Of a stretch of 64,000 nucleotides of DNA, positions 11,133 through 21,500 are shown in pieces. Source of the DNA: Gracilaria gracilis (lineage: Eukaryota > Rhodophyta > Florideophyceae > Gracilariales > Gracilariaceae); assembly GCA_030374805.1 (NCBI GenBank), contig JARGSG010000197.1, forward strand, positions 992,001 through 1,056,000, given 5' to 3'. The notes under the pieces were generated by a model. It was not told the origin of the DNA, did no database searches, and saw only the letters and a program-made list of their open reading frames with translations. A program made the translations under genes and the position numbers. Numbering within the stretch: the first letter of the stretch is position 1; every line of letters starts with the position of its first letter.

Positions 11133-12761
11133 GTGATTCTGGTCTTATCCTTTCTTGTTCTAAGTAACAGATTCGTGTCAAGTACTAGGCCAGGGATATC
11201 ATTTCCTCCGCAAATTAACTACACTCTCAACCACATTTACCCTAATTCGATTTCTCCAGTGTATGAAATATTCAACAGTTCCCAATCGCGGAATGGGTCT
11301 CCCAAGAAGCCGTCCTATCCCAAGGAAGCTTTGGTTCGAACTGATGTGACGTACCGTCCCAGAATACCAAAATCATTGCCATTGTTATGTTCTGGTGCCC
11401 CACGCTATTCCAATAGTATTCTGGACTATGGGGAACCCCCAATCACTTCCCCATCAGCGATTCAAGCAGCTTTTGAAGATTTGGTCGCCAGATATCTTGC
11501 ACCATGGATTCCACTTTCTCACGACGCCAAAGATTCACCTCTGCTGCAGAAACCAATAACTCAGAAGCTTTTAAATTCAATGGAGGTTCTCATTCGAGGC
11601 GGTGCGTTTCGAGTACGTCTTGCGGGGGATGGTAAAGTTCGGTATAGAGTCCTAGAGCACTGGAGTCAAACCTATCGAATAAGCCGGATGATGTGGACTC
11701 TAAGTTTATTACAAGAGGCTCTACAAACATATCCAGAGCTGGCGCAGATCAAATGCGAATTTTACGTCAACGTTGCAGATTCTCCTCGATCCACAGTCGA
11801 CTCTATGTCGAGAGATATGGGGGGTATCCCTGTTTTTTCATTTCGTACTTCAACGTCCTACCTAGACGTTCCAGTTCCAGACCCCGTAGAATATGGGTCT
11901 AACGGAAACTATGTATGGAATACTGAGGAGAAGCTACCATATGAAGCCCGGATACCTAAACTCATGTTCCGAGGGAGCTCAAGTTCGCTTCAGGACTACC
12001 ACGATCATAACTGGCTCTCAGTTCCTCGTATTAGGTTGGCTGCGCTCGCCAAGCAATATCCAGATCTTATTGATGCTGGCATTACGAAATGGATGAAGCT
12101 GGGAAAGAACACGTCTGTAGTTGATGTGGAATCATCTCTAGGAACTGGCCTGTCAGAGGTTCTAAACTATGAAAACCAGGGAAGATATCAGTTCATCATA
12201 GATGTTGACGGTGGTTTGGGGAGCAGTCGAAAACGAGGAATTCTGACAAGTGGATCAGTACCATTCTTTCAAAACTCGAACTGGTACATGTGGTACGAGC
12301 CATTAATGAAACCGTTTTATCATTTTCTACCAGTGGATACATACTTACAAGACCTTCTTGAAAGGATCACTGCCGCGAAGGCTGACCCGCAAGGTTCGAA
12401 AAGGATCATTGACAGTGCGACGTGCTTTGGTGAGAAAGTGGTTTCTAAGGATGGCGCGATGATGTACTGGAAGGTTTTGCTTCAACGATATAGTCAGTTA
12501 CAATATGACCCCGCGTCTGGTGATGAAGAAGTTACACCGTCTATGTGTGCATTGCGGCCAGCGACCGCAGATGGGCCGATGGGATGTTCGGATGGTTGGT
12601 ATGTATTCAACGGTACAGTGCCATTTGGATGTAGATACACAGGTGCAAAGCGTCACCCATATCAGCTTGAATGCTGGAGAAATATCGGCAGAGGGACGGA
12701 ATTTAAGTTCACAAACGACGCAGTACACAGCCATTACAACGAGAGAGAGGAGAAGAGATAG
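11133..12761 (+). CDS. GT90 (CAP10/POGLUT-like) glycosyltransferase, 5' end unresolved
   Basis: The open frame (542 residues) has a hydrophobic N-terminal stretch and then a Glyco_transf_90/CAP10 domain from about residue 110: the RGGAFRVRL segment, LPYEARIPKLMFRGSS, DVDGG at 357-361 followed by SSRKRGILTSGSVPFF, and a C-terminal WYEPL...FLPVD block. These are the hallmarks of fungal CAP10 xylosyltransferases and animal POGLUT enzymes, which use UDP-sugars in the ER or Golgi. The frame begins at a GTG; the first in-frame ATG is at residue 150, inside the domain. An ATG at 11107 would give a basic leader before the hydrophobic stretch but is one base out of frame, and a pyrimidine-rich tract ending in CAG near 11172 could instead be a 3' splice site. 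The coordinates are therefore the frame, not a proven start. Confidence 0.83.
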   Translation: MILVLSFLVLSNRFVSSTRPGISFPPQINYTLNHIYPNSISPVYEIFNSSQSRNGSPKKPSYPKEALVRTDVTYRPRIPKSLPLLCSGAPRYSNSILDYGEPPITSPSAIQAAFEDLVARYLAPWIPLSHDAKDSPLLQKPITQKLLNSMEVLIRGGAFRVRLAGDGKVRYRVLEHWSQTYRISRMMWTLSLLQEALQTYPELAQIKCEFYVNVADSPRSTVDSMSRDMGGIPVFSFRTSTSYLDVPVPDPVEYGSNGNYVWNTEEKLPYEARIPKLMFRGSSSSLQDYHDHNWLSVPRIRLAALAKQYPDLIDAGITKWMKLGKNTSVVDVESSLGTGLSEVLNYENQGRYQFIIDVDGGLGSSRKRGILTSGSVPFFQNSNWYMWYEPLMKPFYHFLPVDTYLQDLLERITAAKADPQGSKRIIDSATCFGEKVVSKDGAMMYWKVLLQRYSQLQYDPASGDEEVTPSMCALRPATADGPMGCSDGWYVFNGTVPFGCRYTGAKRHPYQLECWRNIGRGTEFKFTNDAVHSHYNEREEKR

Positions 12762-14206
12762 AACGAGGTGTAGACGATCACGTTGGCATGTGGCAAAAAA
12801 GCGCTAGCTGGAATACTATCTGCCTTCGTGAGATATCAAAAGTCTTACAACCTCAGGGTGTCAATTGCATTTAGAGTTTGAGTTTCGCAAAGTGAAGTTT
12901 AAGTACTATTTCAGTACTACCCTCGGTAACTCACTGTATATTTAGTATTGGTAGCGAGGACAACGGTATGATTGAGAAGCGTGGTAGTTCATCCTATCTT
13001 GGACTTAGGAGGAGCGTTTCCGCGACCTTTGACCGAGTATACTGCCTAATATTGATCGATAGATATCTTACTACAATCATTCTCAGCCTGGGTCACGTTT
13101 CAGTACACTCACCCCGCAGCCTGCAAGGGATGAGCAGTCAAGGCAATCATCAATGATCATGAATGTGATGACCACAAATAAAAGGACTTGAAAGGATGGT
13201 GACCGTTATTGCGAGAGAATATCTTTAAGGGTATCCGCAAGCTGCCAACGGCAGCATAACGAAGCTTGGCAAGAGGGTTATAAGAGGGGGGGGGGGGGGG
13301 GGTAGGGTCTCGCACACTTTCCCTACAGTCCCTGCAGCCTGCAGCTCGTATAGTTGTCCTTTCCGCCCTCTTACCCTTGGTATCTAAGTTTATTGTAGCC
13401 CTCGTAGATACCTTCGTACTTGAAACTGCCAACGCCTCGCAAGAGTTGCCATTGAGGCTCAATGATTGAGCTCACCTTCGGTTCATAAAGGAAATGAAGG
13501 CCATCTCTCGCGTATGCTTCGCAGGTAGATACAGTACTGTAAGATGGCTCAACTCCTCTTCAAGTATGAGACATACGATAGACCATCTATGATACAGTAC
13601 ATCTCGAAACCTTCAAGAAAGATTGCTCGCGGGAAGGGCTGGCCTTGTTGGAGCATGTGCGAACTTCGCAGGTAGACTCATTTGCATTGTTTAGCCAGAC
13701 CCGTCGGAGTCGGACAGGCAGAGACCGTTTTGACTCGAAAGTTCCTCGGCTGAACAGGTTCATTATCGTTCCAAACTATTCCACGACAACATGAGCATAC
13801 AAGAGTAGATATTTTTATCGATCTCATCCATACACTTGCTGGCACGGCAAGCCTGGCAGCGTATTCTACAGCGGTTATTAGGCAGTTGACCCAATAGCAG
13901 AAGCACACGGATATCGAAGATATATCTTGTTCACGTGCACTGAGTTTATTTTGTTTCAAACGCTTTATTCCACATCCCCTTTCCTCACTCATTAGCCTTT
14001 TTAACTGCATTCCTCTAACGGTACGAACTGGCGCAAGACTTTCTCCTCAAGTCCATTCGGCAATGGCCTGTTACGTAACACCCCTACTTGTACTGCTATG
14101 GTTTTCCCATGCATCTTGAGAGGAAATCCTTCAACCTGGAAGCGTTTGCACCTTATCTGCTGTACCCACGATACTTTTCAGTCTTCGTAATCATTTTGGG
14201 AAACAC
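12762..14206. other. Gene-free region with poly-G tract
   Basis: No supported gene. A homopolymer of 17 G lies at 13286-13302. The rest is unique-looking sequence with short open frames on both strands; it includes the promoter side of the symporter gene. Confidence 0.45.
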
Positions 14207-16254
14207 ATGGACAAAGTCAAGGGCGCTCTTCGTCGGCTTGTTCCTCGAGTACAGCGTGCGGAAGATGGACGAGAACAATGGCCTTCCCGTTTGTCCTTTA
14301 TTCTGGCCTCCATGGGACTTGCCGTCGGTATTGGCAATCTCCTTCGCTACCCATCGGTTGCCTACAATAACCTAGGTGTTCAATGGTTTATCCCGTATAC
14401 TATGGCATTGCTATTTGTTGGCATTCCACTTCTGCTGCTTGAAATATCCATCGGACAAGCCTATCGTGGTGGAAGCGTTGTGGCCTTCAACAACGTCTCC
14501 CATCGCCTTCGCGGCCTTGGTCTCTCCGTGGTTTATGTTGGTTACACTATTGCTACTTATTATGTAGTCATTCTTGCGTGGAGTATGGTGTTCTTCCGCC
14601 ATAGTTTCACGTCTCCATTGCCATGGACCGGCGGGGACGACCAACTAGAAGATTTTTTCTTCAACAAAGTCATACGTAATGTGTTTTCCACAAATGCAAG
14701 TGGAGATAAGGTATACGGAACTAGTGTCATAGGAGAAACGATTGGGTGGACAATGCTCATATGGCTCTTTGTCTACCTTAGCATTTTCAAAGGCGTTAGT
14801 CTTACAGGCCGTATAGTATATTTCTCGATGCTTTTCCCTCTTGCGATGTTGCTAGTGATTACAATCCGCGCCGTTACGCTTGAGAACGCTGGGCGTGGGA
14901 TTCGTTTGTATGTTGCCACATGGAACGGATCTAAGCTCGGAGATGGTCAGATCTGGAAGGACGCCGTGGGGCAGATATTCTTCAGCATAGGAACTGGTTT
15001 CGGTTCCTTCATTGCTTATGCCAGTTATAACAAAAAGTATGCCAACGCTGTACAGGATTCACTTATTATTGCGTTCTCTAACTCGATTTATGAAGTAATC
15101 GCTGGGTTCGCTGCTTTTGGCGTTGTTGGCTTTCTTGACCTCCCGACGGATAAGACACTGAGCACATTTTCCCTAGCCTTTCTGACTTACCCACAAGCAT
15201 TAGCAGAATTACCGGGCAGCAATGTATGGTCTGTATTCTTCTTCCTTACCATCGTCATTCTCGGAATAGATTCTGCGTTTGGGTTGCTAGAGGGGCTTGT
15301 CACAGTCCTTGCTGATACGGACTGGGGCAAGCGAATCCCAAGATGGAGTTTGGTTCTAATTGTCACACTTTCTGCAGCTCTCTTAAGCATTATGTACACT
15401 ACTCAATTTGGATTGGATTTACTCGATGCAGTGGACAAGTGGTTCAACGAGCTTGCTCTGATTCTTTCTATGTGGGTTCAGTGCGCTGGGGCCACTTCTT
15501 TGTATCGCTACAAAGACGTTGTTTCCCAAACTGGTATTTTGGCTTTTACGGTGGCAAACGGCGCATACTTGCTTAGCATGATTCTCCTAGTGCTCATCGG
15601 GCATGTGGTTAAGTCTTGGGTGGGCGTAATTGTGTTCTTCGTGGTTTTAGTTGGTGGGACTTTGACCAGCGCGATTCTGTCAAAAGATCCTCAGATTCCG
15701 AGCCCGTGGTCAAAGTTCAAATATGGTGATAGATTGTGGTGGCTTTCATGTTATTCAGTGAGTTTTACTTTCCATATTACTTCAAACGAATGTGGCAACA
15801 ACAAAATATCTAACAGTGGAGATCAAATCTGGCGTCTGCGTTTTCCTCACTTTGACTACAGGGTGAACAACTTCGAAGGGATCTCAATGTCATTGTTGGG
15901 AAGGGTACCAACTGGAATATACCGTCCTTATGGTCACCTACGTTGCGCTGGGTTACAGCCCCGGTGCTCCTAGTGATATTGTCCTTCTCTTACCGGGATT
16001 TCGTGGCCGGAGAGTCGCCTCACAGTGGAGACCCACTTCATGTCTACGGGTTTGTCGTGGCTCATTTAGTCGCAGTATTCCTCATTACTGGTATAGTTGC
16101 TCCCAAGATTTTCGACGTGTTCATTTGTAGGGAGAAGAAAGAGGACCATTTATTGCAGTATGAAACGGGACCAATGGAAGTGCTTGGGGATAGGAAGATT
16201 TTGCCACTAGACACTGATGGAGAAGTCAAGAATGAAGACAAGGTCAATGAGTGA
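14207..16254 (+). CDS. Sodium:neurotransmitter symporter (SNF/SLC6) family transporter, two exons
   Basis: Exon 1 is 14207-15757 and exon 2 is 15862-16254 (stop at 16252-16254), giving about 647 residues. TM1 carries the SNF sodium-site motif AVGIGN (39-44) after WPSRLSFILASMG, followed by LLRYP and the TM2 block GIPLLLLEISIGQ. About eleven to twelve membrane segments can be counted, with two in exon 2, and a short hydrophilic C-terminal tail. The intron (15758-15861, 104 bp) has donor GTGAGT and acceptor CTACAG and keeps phase 0; reading through it destroys the last helices. SNF proteins co-transport amino acids or amines with Na+. The substrate here is unknown. A plasma-membrane role is inferred. 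The start is the first ATG in frame before TM1. Confidence 0.88.
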
Positions 16255-17110
16255 GGACTTCGCAACAACTCCGTTCTAAACCCACACTCTCGACGAGATT
16301 TTGCAATTGTAGTATAAATAATACGGCTCTGTGAAATCCACTCTCGACGTGGTACCCTTGTACTGCGTTTGCAAGCAGGAAAAACAACACGGCCCTACGA
16401 CACCCCACACCCTTGACGAGGTACCAACAGTACTGCGACTGCAAGCAGTATAAACAAACGCTTTTTCGAACAACGCCATGTTCAGCGAGGACGCTGAACT
16501 TTCAAGAACGGGGTGAGTGTGACACTATCGTACGTGTACCAACGGTAGGGCCACGGAGTGTAGTCACAGACAGTTTGCTTTGGACTCTGCAAGCTTCTTT
16601 CTTTCTTCTTTGTTATGGTCAGCCGCCCCTTATTCCGAGGCGGCAGTAGTTCTATTCAGAGATAGTTCTCCCTCGACTCTGCAAGCTACTTCAAGCTATA
16701 TATATCTCTCTCTTACATGAGCGCACTAGCTTAACTATGACTTAACGCGGAACGTTTTTGTTCAAAGAAACGTTCTCTCACAAAGAAAGCCAAAACTCTA
16801 GCGGCCCCTTCAAGCTCTGTCTCCTTTATAGAGTATAGTTCTTCTAGATGTATCCATCACATCAGTAGATAGCAAATATAAAACGTGATGGAGGCTGCTC
16901 TCTTCCTGTGAGCCAGCCAGACCTTCATCATCACCTTCTGTGTTACATGTGGTCTCAATTTAGCTTTCAGTGGGAGGCCTGTTCATTGTATGAAATTGGC
17001 GGCGCCAACCTCAAAGGCTGCAGCACCGAAATAACGTCACGACTTCGACGATCGTAGCTTACTTGCGTTTCTTTACAGAAGTAAAGGCCTCGTTCGTTCG
17101 TCGCGCTTCG
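16255..17110. repeat. Intergenic region with three degenerate tandem copies of a ~60-bp unit
   Basis: From about 16278 to 16465 three diverged copies follow one another. Each has CCCACAC/CCACTC, then a TCGACG(A/T)G or TTGACGAG core, a GGTACC-like block, TACTGCG(A/T)...TGCAAGCAG, and an AT-rich AAACAA or TAAATAA end. Further short duplications (CTCTGCAAGCT twice, near 16585 and 16677) lie downstream. No gene is visible. Confidence 0.45.
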
Positions 17111-17662
17111 ATGAAGTGCGTCTTGTGTTCGAACCCCAACGTTGTTCTCACGCTGTGGCACACTGAACACCTGTGCGCTACTTGCAAGCAAGGCTATGCT
17201 GGCAAGAAGATCACAGTGTATCAGGCACGCTTAGCTTCGAAGCCAAAGTCTCTCCGACCGTTTCCTTCTTCGCTTGCGTACACGGTCGCCGGCTTCCGCA
17301 AACGATCGCCACATGTTACAATCAATTACGAACATCCCCGATTGACGCGCAACCGCAGTACCTCCTCGTCTTCCACAAACGATCTTCCTTCTTCTGAACA
17401 GCTATTGGCTGACCAACTAGAGCTGCAACTACCGGCTACTTCTACCCTTCCTGCTACTACTGGAACCGAATCTTCCGTTGTTCTAACATCATTGCCCCAC
17501 AGTTACTCATTACAATTTCGTAAGATGGAAAGAGAGTGGCAACAACATAACTCGTCACCGGCTCAAGTCTATGTTAAGCATATCCTTGCATTGAAAACCG
17601 ATATTGCCGCACTAAACCTTCAGGTACAAGAATTTAAGCTCAAGTTGAATAAGGTTCGCTAG
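17111..17662 (+). CDS. Small Cys-rich protein with C-terminal coiled coil, unknown function
   Basis: I do not recognise this gene. From the ATG at 17111 it encodes 183 residues. The N terminus has CVLC and, 17 residues later, CATC, a CxxC-x(n)-CxxC arrangement that could bind one zinc ion. The middle is Ser/Thr-rich and low in complexity, and the last 40 residues (VYVKHILALKTDIAALNLQ...) look like an amphipathic coiled coil. An upstream TTTCTTTACAG could be a splice acceptor for an earlier exon. It sits about 370 bp before the left end of the MULE element, but outside its target duplication, so it is not part of that element. It may be a gene from another mobile element or a host gene. Confidence 0.45.
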   Translation: MKCVLCSNPNVVLTLWHTEHLCATCKQGYAGKKITVYQARLASKPKSLRPFPSSLAYTVAGFRKRSPHVTINYEHPRLTRNRSTSSSSTNDLPSSEQLLADQLELQLPATSTLPATTGTESSVVLTSLPHSYSLQFRKMEREWQQHNSSPAQVYVKHILALKTDIAALNLQVQEFKLKLNKVR

Positions 17663-18023
17663 TTTCTCGATGAGGACGACGACTGATATAACAGCAGTGG
17701 AAGCTGTCCGTCAGGGAGGTCACAATTTGGTGCACAAATGGTTGTGTACTCTCTCCCGAGATCTAGTTTGAGTATTCCAAAACACTATAACAGACCTTCT
17801 TTCTCGTTTGTGTTTTTTAAAACACGTTCGACACGGGACGTCGTCCAAGCGACCGGTCAGCTTGCCGGCCGCCCTCGTGAACCTGTGTGGCATGTCGTTA
17901 AATTCCCTTGTCTAGCTGCGCGCACGCCGTAAGTCACGACCCGGTCATTGGAAGAAGATCCTTCCGCCGTTTCCCTGAATTTTTCTCTCGAAGGAAGAGC
18001 TCCAACGGAGCCACTACCCGCGT
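17663..18023. other. Left flank of the MULE insertion
   Basis: No supported gene. The sequence ends at the first copy of the 9-bp target duplication (18024-18032). Confidence 0.5.
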
Positions 18024-18032
18024 TATTTTCCA

Positions 18033-18246
18033 GGCTCGAGCCGAATCGACACGACGTCGCCGAAGTAAAAACCCCAGCCAATCAGAAGCCGGGGCTCAAC
18101 AAGTGGTACCCATCTATTTGGCCTGCATATGCAGGTAGAGCTCCGGCCCCACGAGCTCCCGTTTCTTGACCTCTACCCCAATGGGAGAGTGGGGCTCAAC
18201 ATCGGCCCCTTCTCTCCCAATCTTCTGTGGCCAAGTACGTAGACCG
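18033..18246 (+). repeat. Left terminal inverted repeat of the MULE element
   Basis: This repeat of 214 bp pairs with 25545-25758. The tip is the perfect 10-base palindrome GGCTCGAGCC. Further in it has GGGGCTCAAC twice and the palindrome CTGCATATGCAG (12 bases). It lies about 310 bp before the transposase ATG and probably carries its promoter (inference). Confidence 0.93.
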
Positions 18247-18560
18247 TGTGTGTCAGTGATGTCAACGAAAGCGTCGGCGACAATATTGGCTCGTAAACAT
18301 TTGAATGACATCCACGACGTCGTCCATGGCGTCATTTTGTGTTTACCCCACCACCACAATCACATCCTTTCTCTTTGATCATCGTTTTCTTACTCTCTTT
18401 GTCCCATAGGCACTTTCGATGACTGTAGAAATGTCCAAGATGAATATCAGTTCTAGTACGTTTGGCACAATTATAGATACTTTCCAACTAACAATGTCTA
18501 ACCCCATTTTGTATTGAGATTCTAGACCTACCTTTTAACCACATAATTCTACAATCTGTA

Positions 18561-21500
18561 ATGGCTACAGATGAACACAAAAAGGCCTCAGACCTATGCC
18601 GTGTGTTTTACAAAACGTTAGCTCTCAAAACAGGAATGAACATATCGCTTTCAGCTCAGAGATGCTCTTTAGTCCACAAACATGTGTACAGCATTGTGAG
18701 AGCCGAAATGGATCACAACCCTCCAGTCTCTCTGGTACACAGCTCTGTAGAATCATCCATGATCTCTGCCGATGTAATGACATCGGCATTAATGGATATG
18801 AAACCAAAACCAGGCGTATGTATCTGTTCGTGTGATACAGGTGCTACTTTATCTGGTTATGTAAGACGGTCAAAATCAAATCCGTTAGAACGCGGAATGT
18901 TCTTCGAGAACCTGAAAAGATCGTTCACCAAAAAATTGGGTGGTGATGACAATATTCACACAGTGCTGGTTCCGTTGAACTTAAATGGTAACCATTGGGG
19001 CGTTTTGGTTGGGCACCGTTACATCGGACCTCCGCGTGCAAGAAGGGAGAGGCCTACTGTTTACTTCGGTGATAGCTTGCGGACTTCTTGTTCGAAAGAG
19101 ATACTGACGTTCTTCAAAGAAGTCTTTGAATATGCAATTCTGGATGGAAAAGTTATTGCTACAGCTTCGAAGAGGAACTACGTGCTGGACACCAGAGGCT
19201 ACAAACGTCAGACAGACGGCTTCAGTTGTGGATGCTATGTTCTGGCAATTGCTGGTGAGCTCGCCGTTGACAGAGGCTTTATACCAAAGCAGACTTACAA
19301 GTCTGGATGTAGAAGCACCCTCTCAGAGCGCTATCGATGGGCGGCTCTGAAAAGTCGTATACTTCAGGTTTTCATGGCTTCGATTTTCTTTGAAACTAAC
19401 GATGTAACCGAGTGTATGATTATGGACTATCGCCGGAATGAACGCGCTCATTATTTCCAGGAACGTGATGTTGGGCGTTCAAGGCTGAAAAGCTTGCGGA
19501 ATCCCCTGCTACGACGCTCCGACTTCAGTTTACCCTTCGAGGTAAGGACACTGACCCCAGTATCCGTTATAAATGGATATGCAGCAGGCGACAAAGTGGC
19601 TGATCTATCAGTAGATGATAGAAAGAAGATAGTTCAGAACAATCACAGTGCTGGTATCGATGTTCCTCTGGCGGAGAGTGCCAGAAATACATATGGAGTT
19701 TATGAAGGCAGTGCTACAGGGGCGGAACAGAAAGAAATTGGACGTAATGGGAGTAACGCAGATGATTCTCTCCATAGCTCGGGCGCTCTAATCGAGACGC
19801 CTATCCCTCACGACGCAGTGCAGCGACCTACCTCTCTGAAAGAAGTAAAGAAGAGTCGAGAATACATTCGCTCTGAAGTACGCAGGAGAGTACAGTATGA
19901 GAATGCTCATTTACCGCCTGTTTGCCGCAGAATCTCAAGGCCCAAAGTCAGGTTTCTGGATTCGGAAAAGCGAGCTGAGCGAAAGGCAATTGTAAATCAG
20001 GTGCTTCAAGACGTTCTACAAGACGTTTTATCGTGCTCCCTACACGGAATACTACCTCCTGACGAAGAGAAGGACAGTCGTCAGTACGCAGGGGAGGCGA
20101 AGGACATACTGGATTTCATTTCGAGTATAAGCAGGCGTACAGGATTCTTTTTTACGTTGCATTACTTCAGATATGTGCGGAGACCTCCTAAGAAGAATTT
20201 ACGTCTTCTAACCGCCCGCTTTCGGTGTGTGCAGCACAAAGAAAAGTGCCCAGCGGGTATCGTTGTCGGATTGCCGCGGATCAGCTCTCGAAACTGGCTG
20301 GTGCAGGTAAACTTCAACCACTCGCATAAAGCAAGTGAGGCTCCCGAAGCATTCATTCAAGATCATTATGGCGCAGTTGAAGCAAGAATGATAAAGCAAT
20401 TCCACGCATTTCGGGGAAGGGTTACGGGAAAGAAGCAAGGCTTCTGGGATGTACTCTACAGCAAAAGCTTCCCTCGCCATACAATGGGCTCTCATTTGGA
20501 CGGAAACCCCAATAAAACTATCTTCAATGACGGCGTTGTGGTTGAGGAAGGCTTCCATACCCTTGTATCTCGAGATGGACAGCCGCTTCCAATTCAACCG
20601 AGGCCAGTGGCGTCGCGACCAATTCTGCGTCCTGTATCGGTGGTCGTACGTACTCCAGCATCTTCGATCATGAACGACGTTGTTGGCCCATATGGAAATG
20701 GAGCTCTGGGTGATGATGCCGACCGTACCTCGGAGGCCTTTGGAACTGACGTCGGTGGAGTATGTTGTGGAGAGAATGACGTCACGGAGGAAATTGACGT
20801 CAACGATTCAAGTAAAAATTGTTTCGTTCAGAGTGGCATACCGTTAATCACCGAAGAGACTAAGACAGGCCAGTCGCAGACGATATTTGGAGGGGACCCC
20901 GTCCTGGAGTTTAGCCGTGAGGAACGAGACACTCTGGTAACGGCCCTGTCGCATGGTGAAGTGGGAGACGTACCAACCATGACGCAGTACGTACAGCAAC
21001 GAGCCAGTGAAGACGGGTCCGAACTCATTGAACAGTTCTTGTTCTTAGATGAAAACGAAGAAGTGCCCAATGAACTCATCGTCATACCAAAGGTGGAAGA
21101 TGAACCAGATAAAAACATCACGCCGAGCTCTGAAGGAACAGATACTGGTAGCACCAATGAAGATGATGGCGAAGGAGATACACAGGAGCTCGACGTTCAT
21201 GATGTTTTTAAAGCGGCTGTTATATCTTATTTCAGAAGCTTGGATGTCAATGCTCCCGGTCTGGACGTCGTAAGGGAGGTTCGATATATCTCAGAATGCC
21301 TTGGGTACAGTCTAAAATGTAGAACGTCGATGTTTGTAGGAGAAAAGTGTGGAGGGGTGGATCCGGAGCATGGGCGTGTCGAAGACACTCGTGTGCTGAA
21401 GAAATGCATACTGAAATGTCGGAAACGTAACAGGAAGCAGCTATGTAACTTCTCTTTGACAATTAAGACTTTGGTGCCCGAAGATGAGGATGACGGTAGA

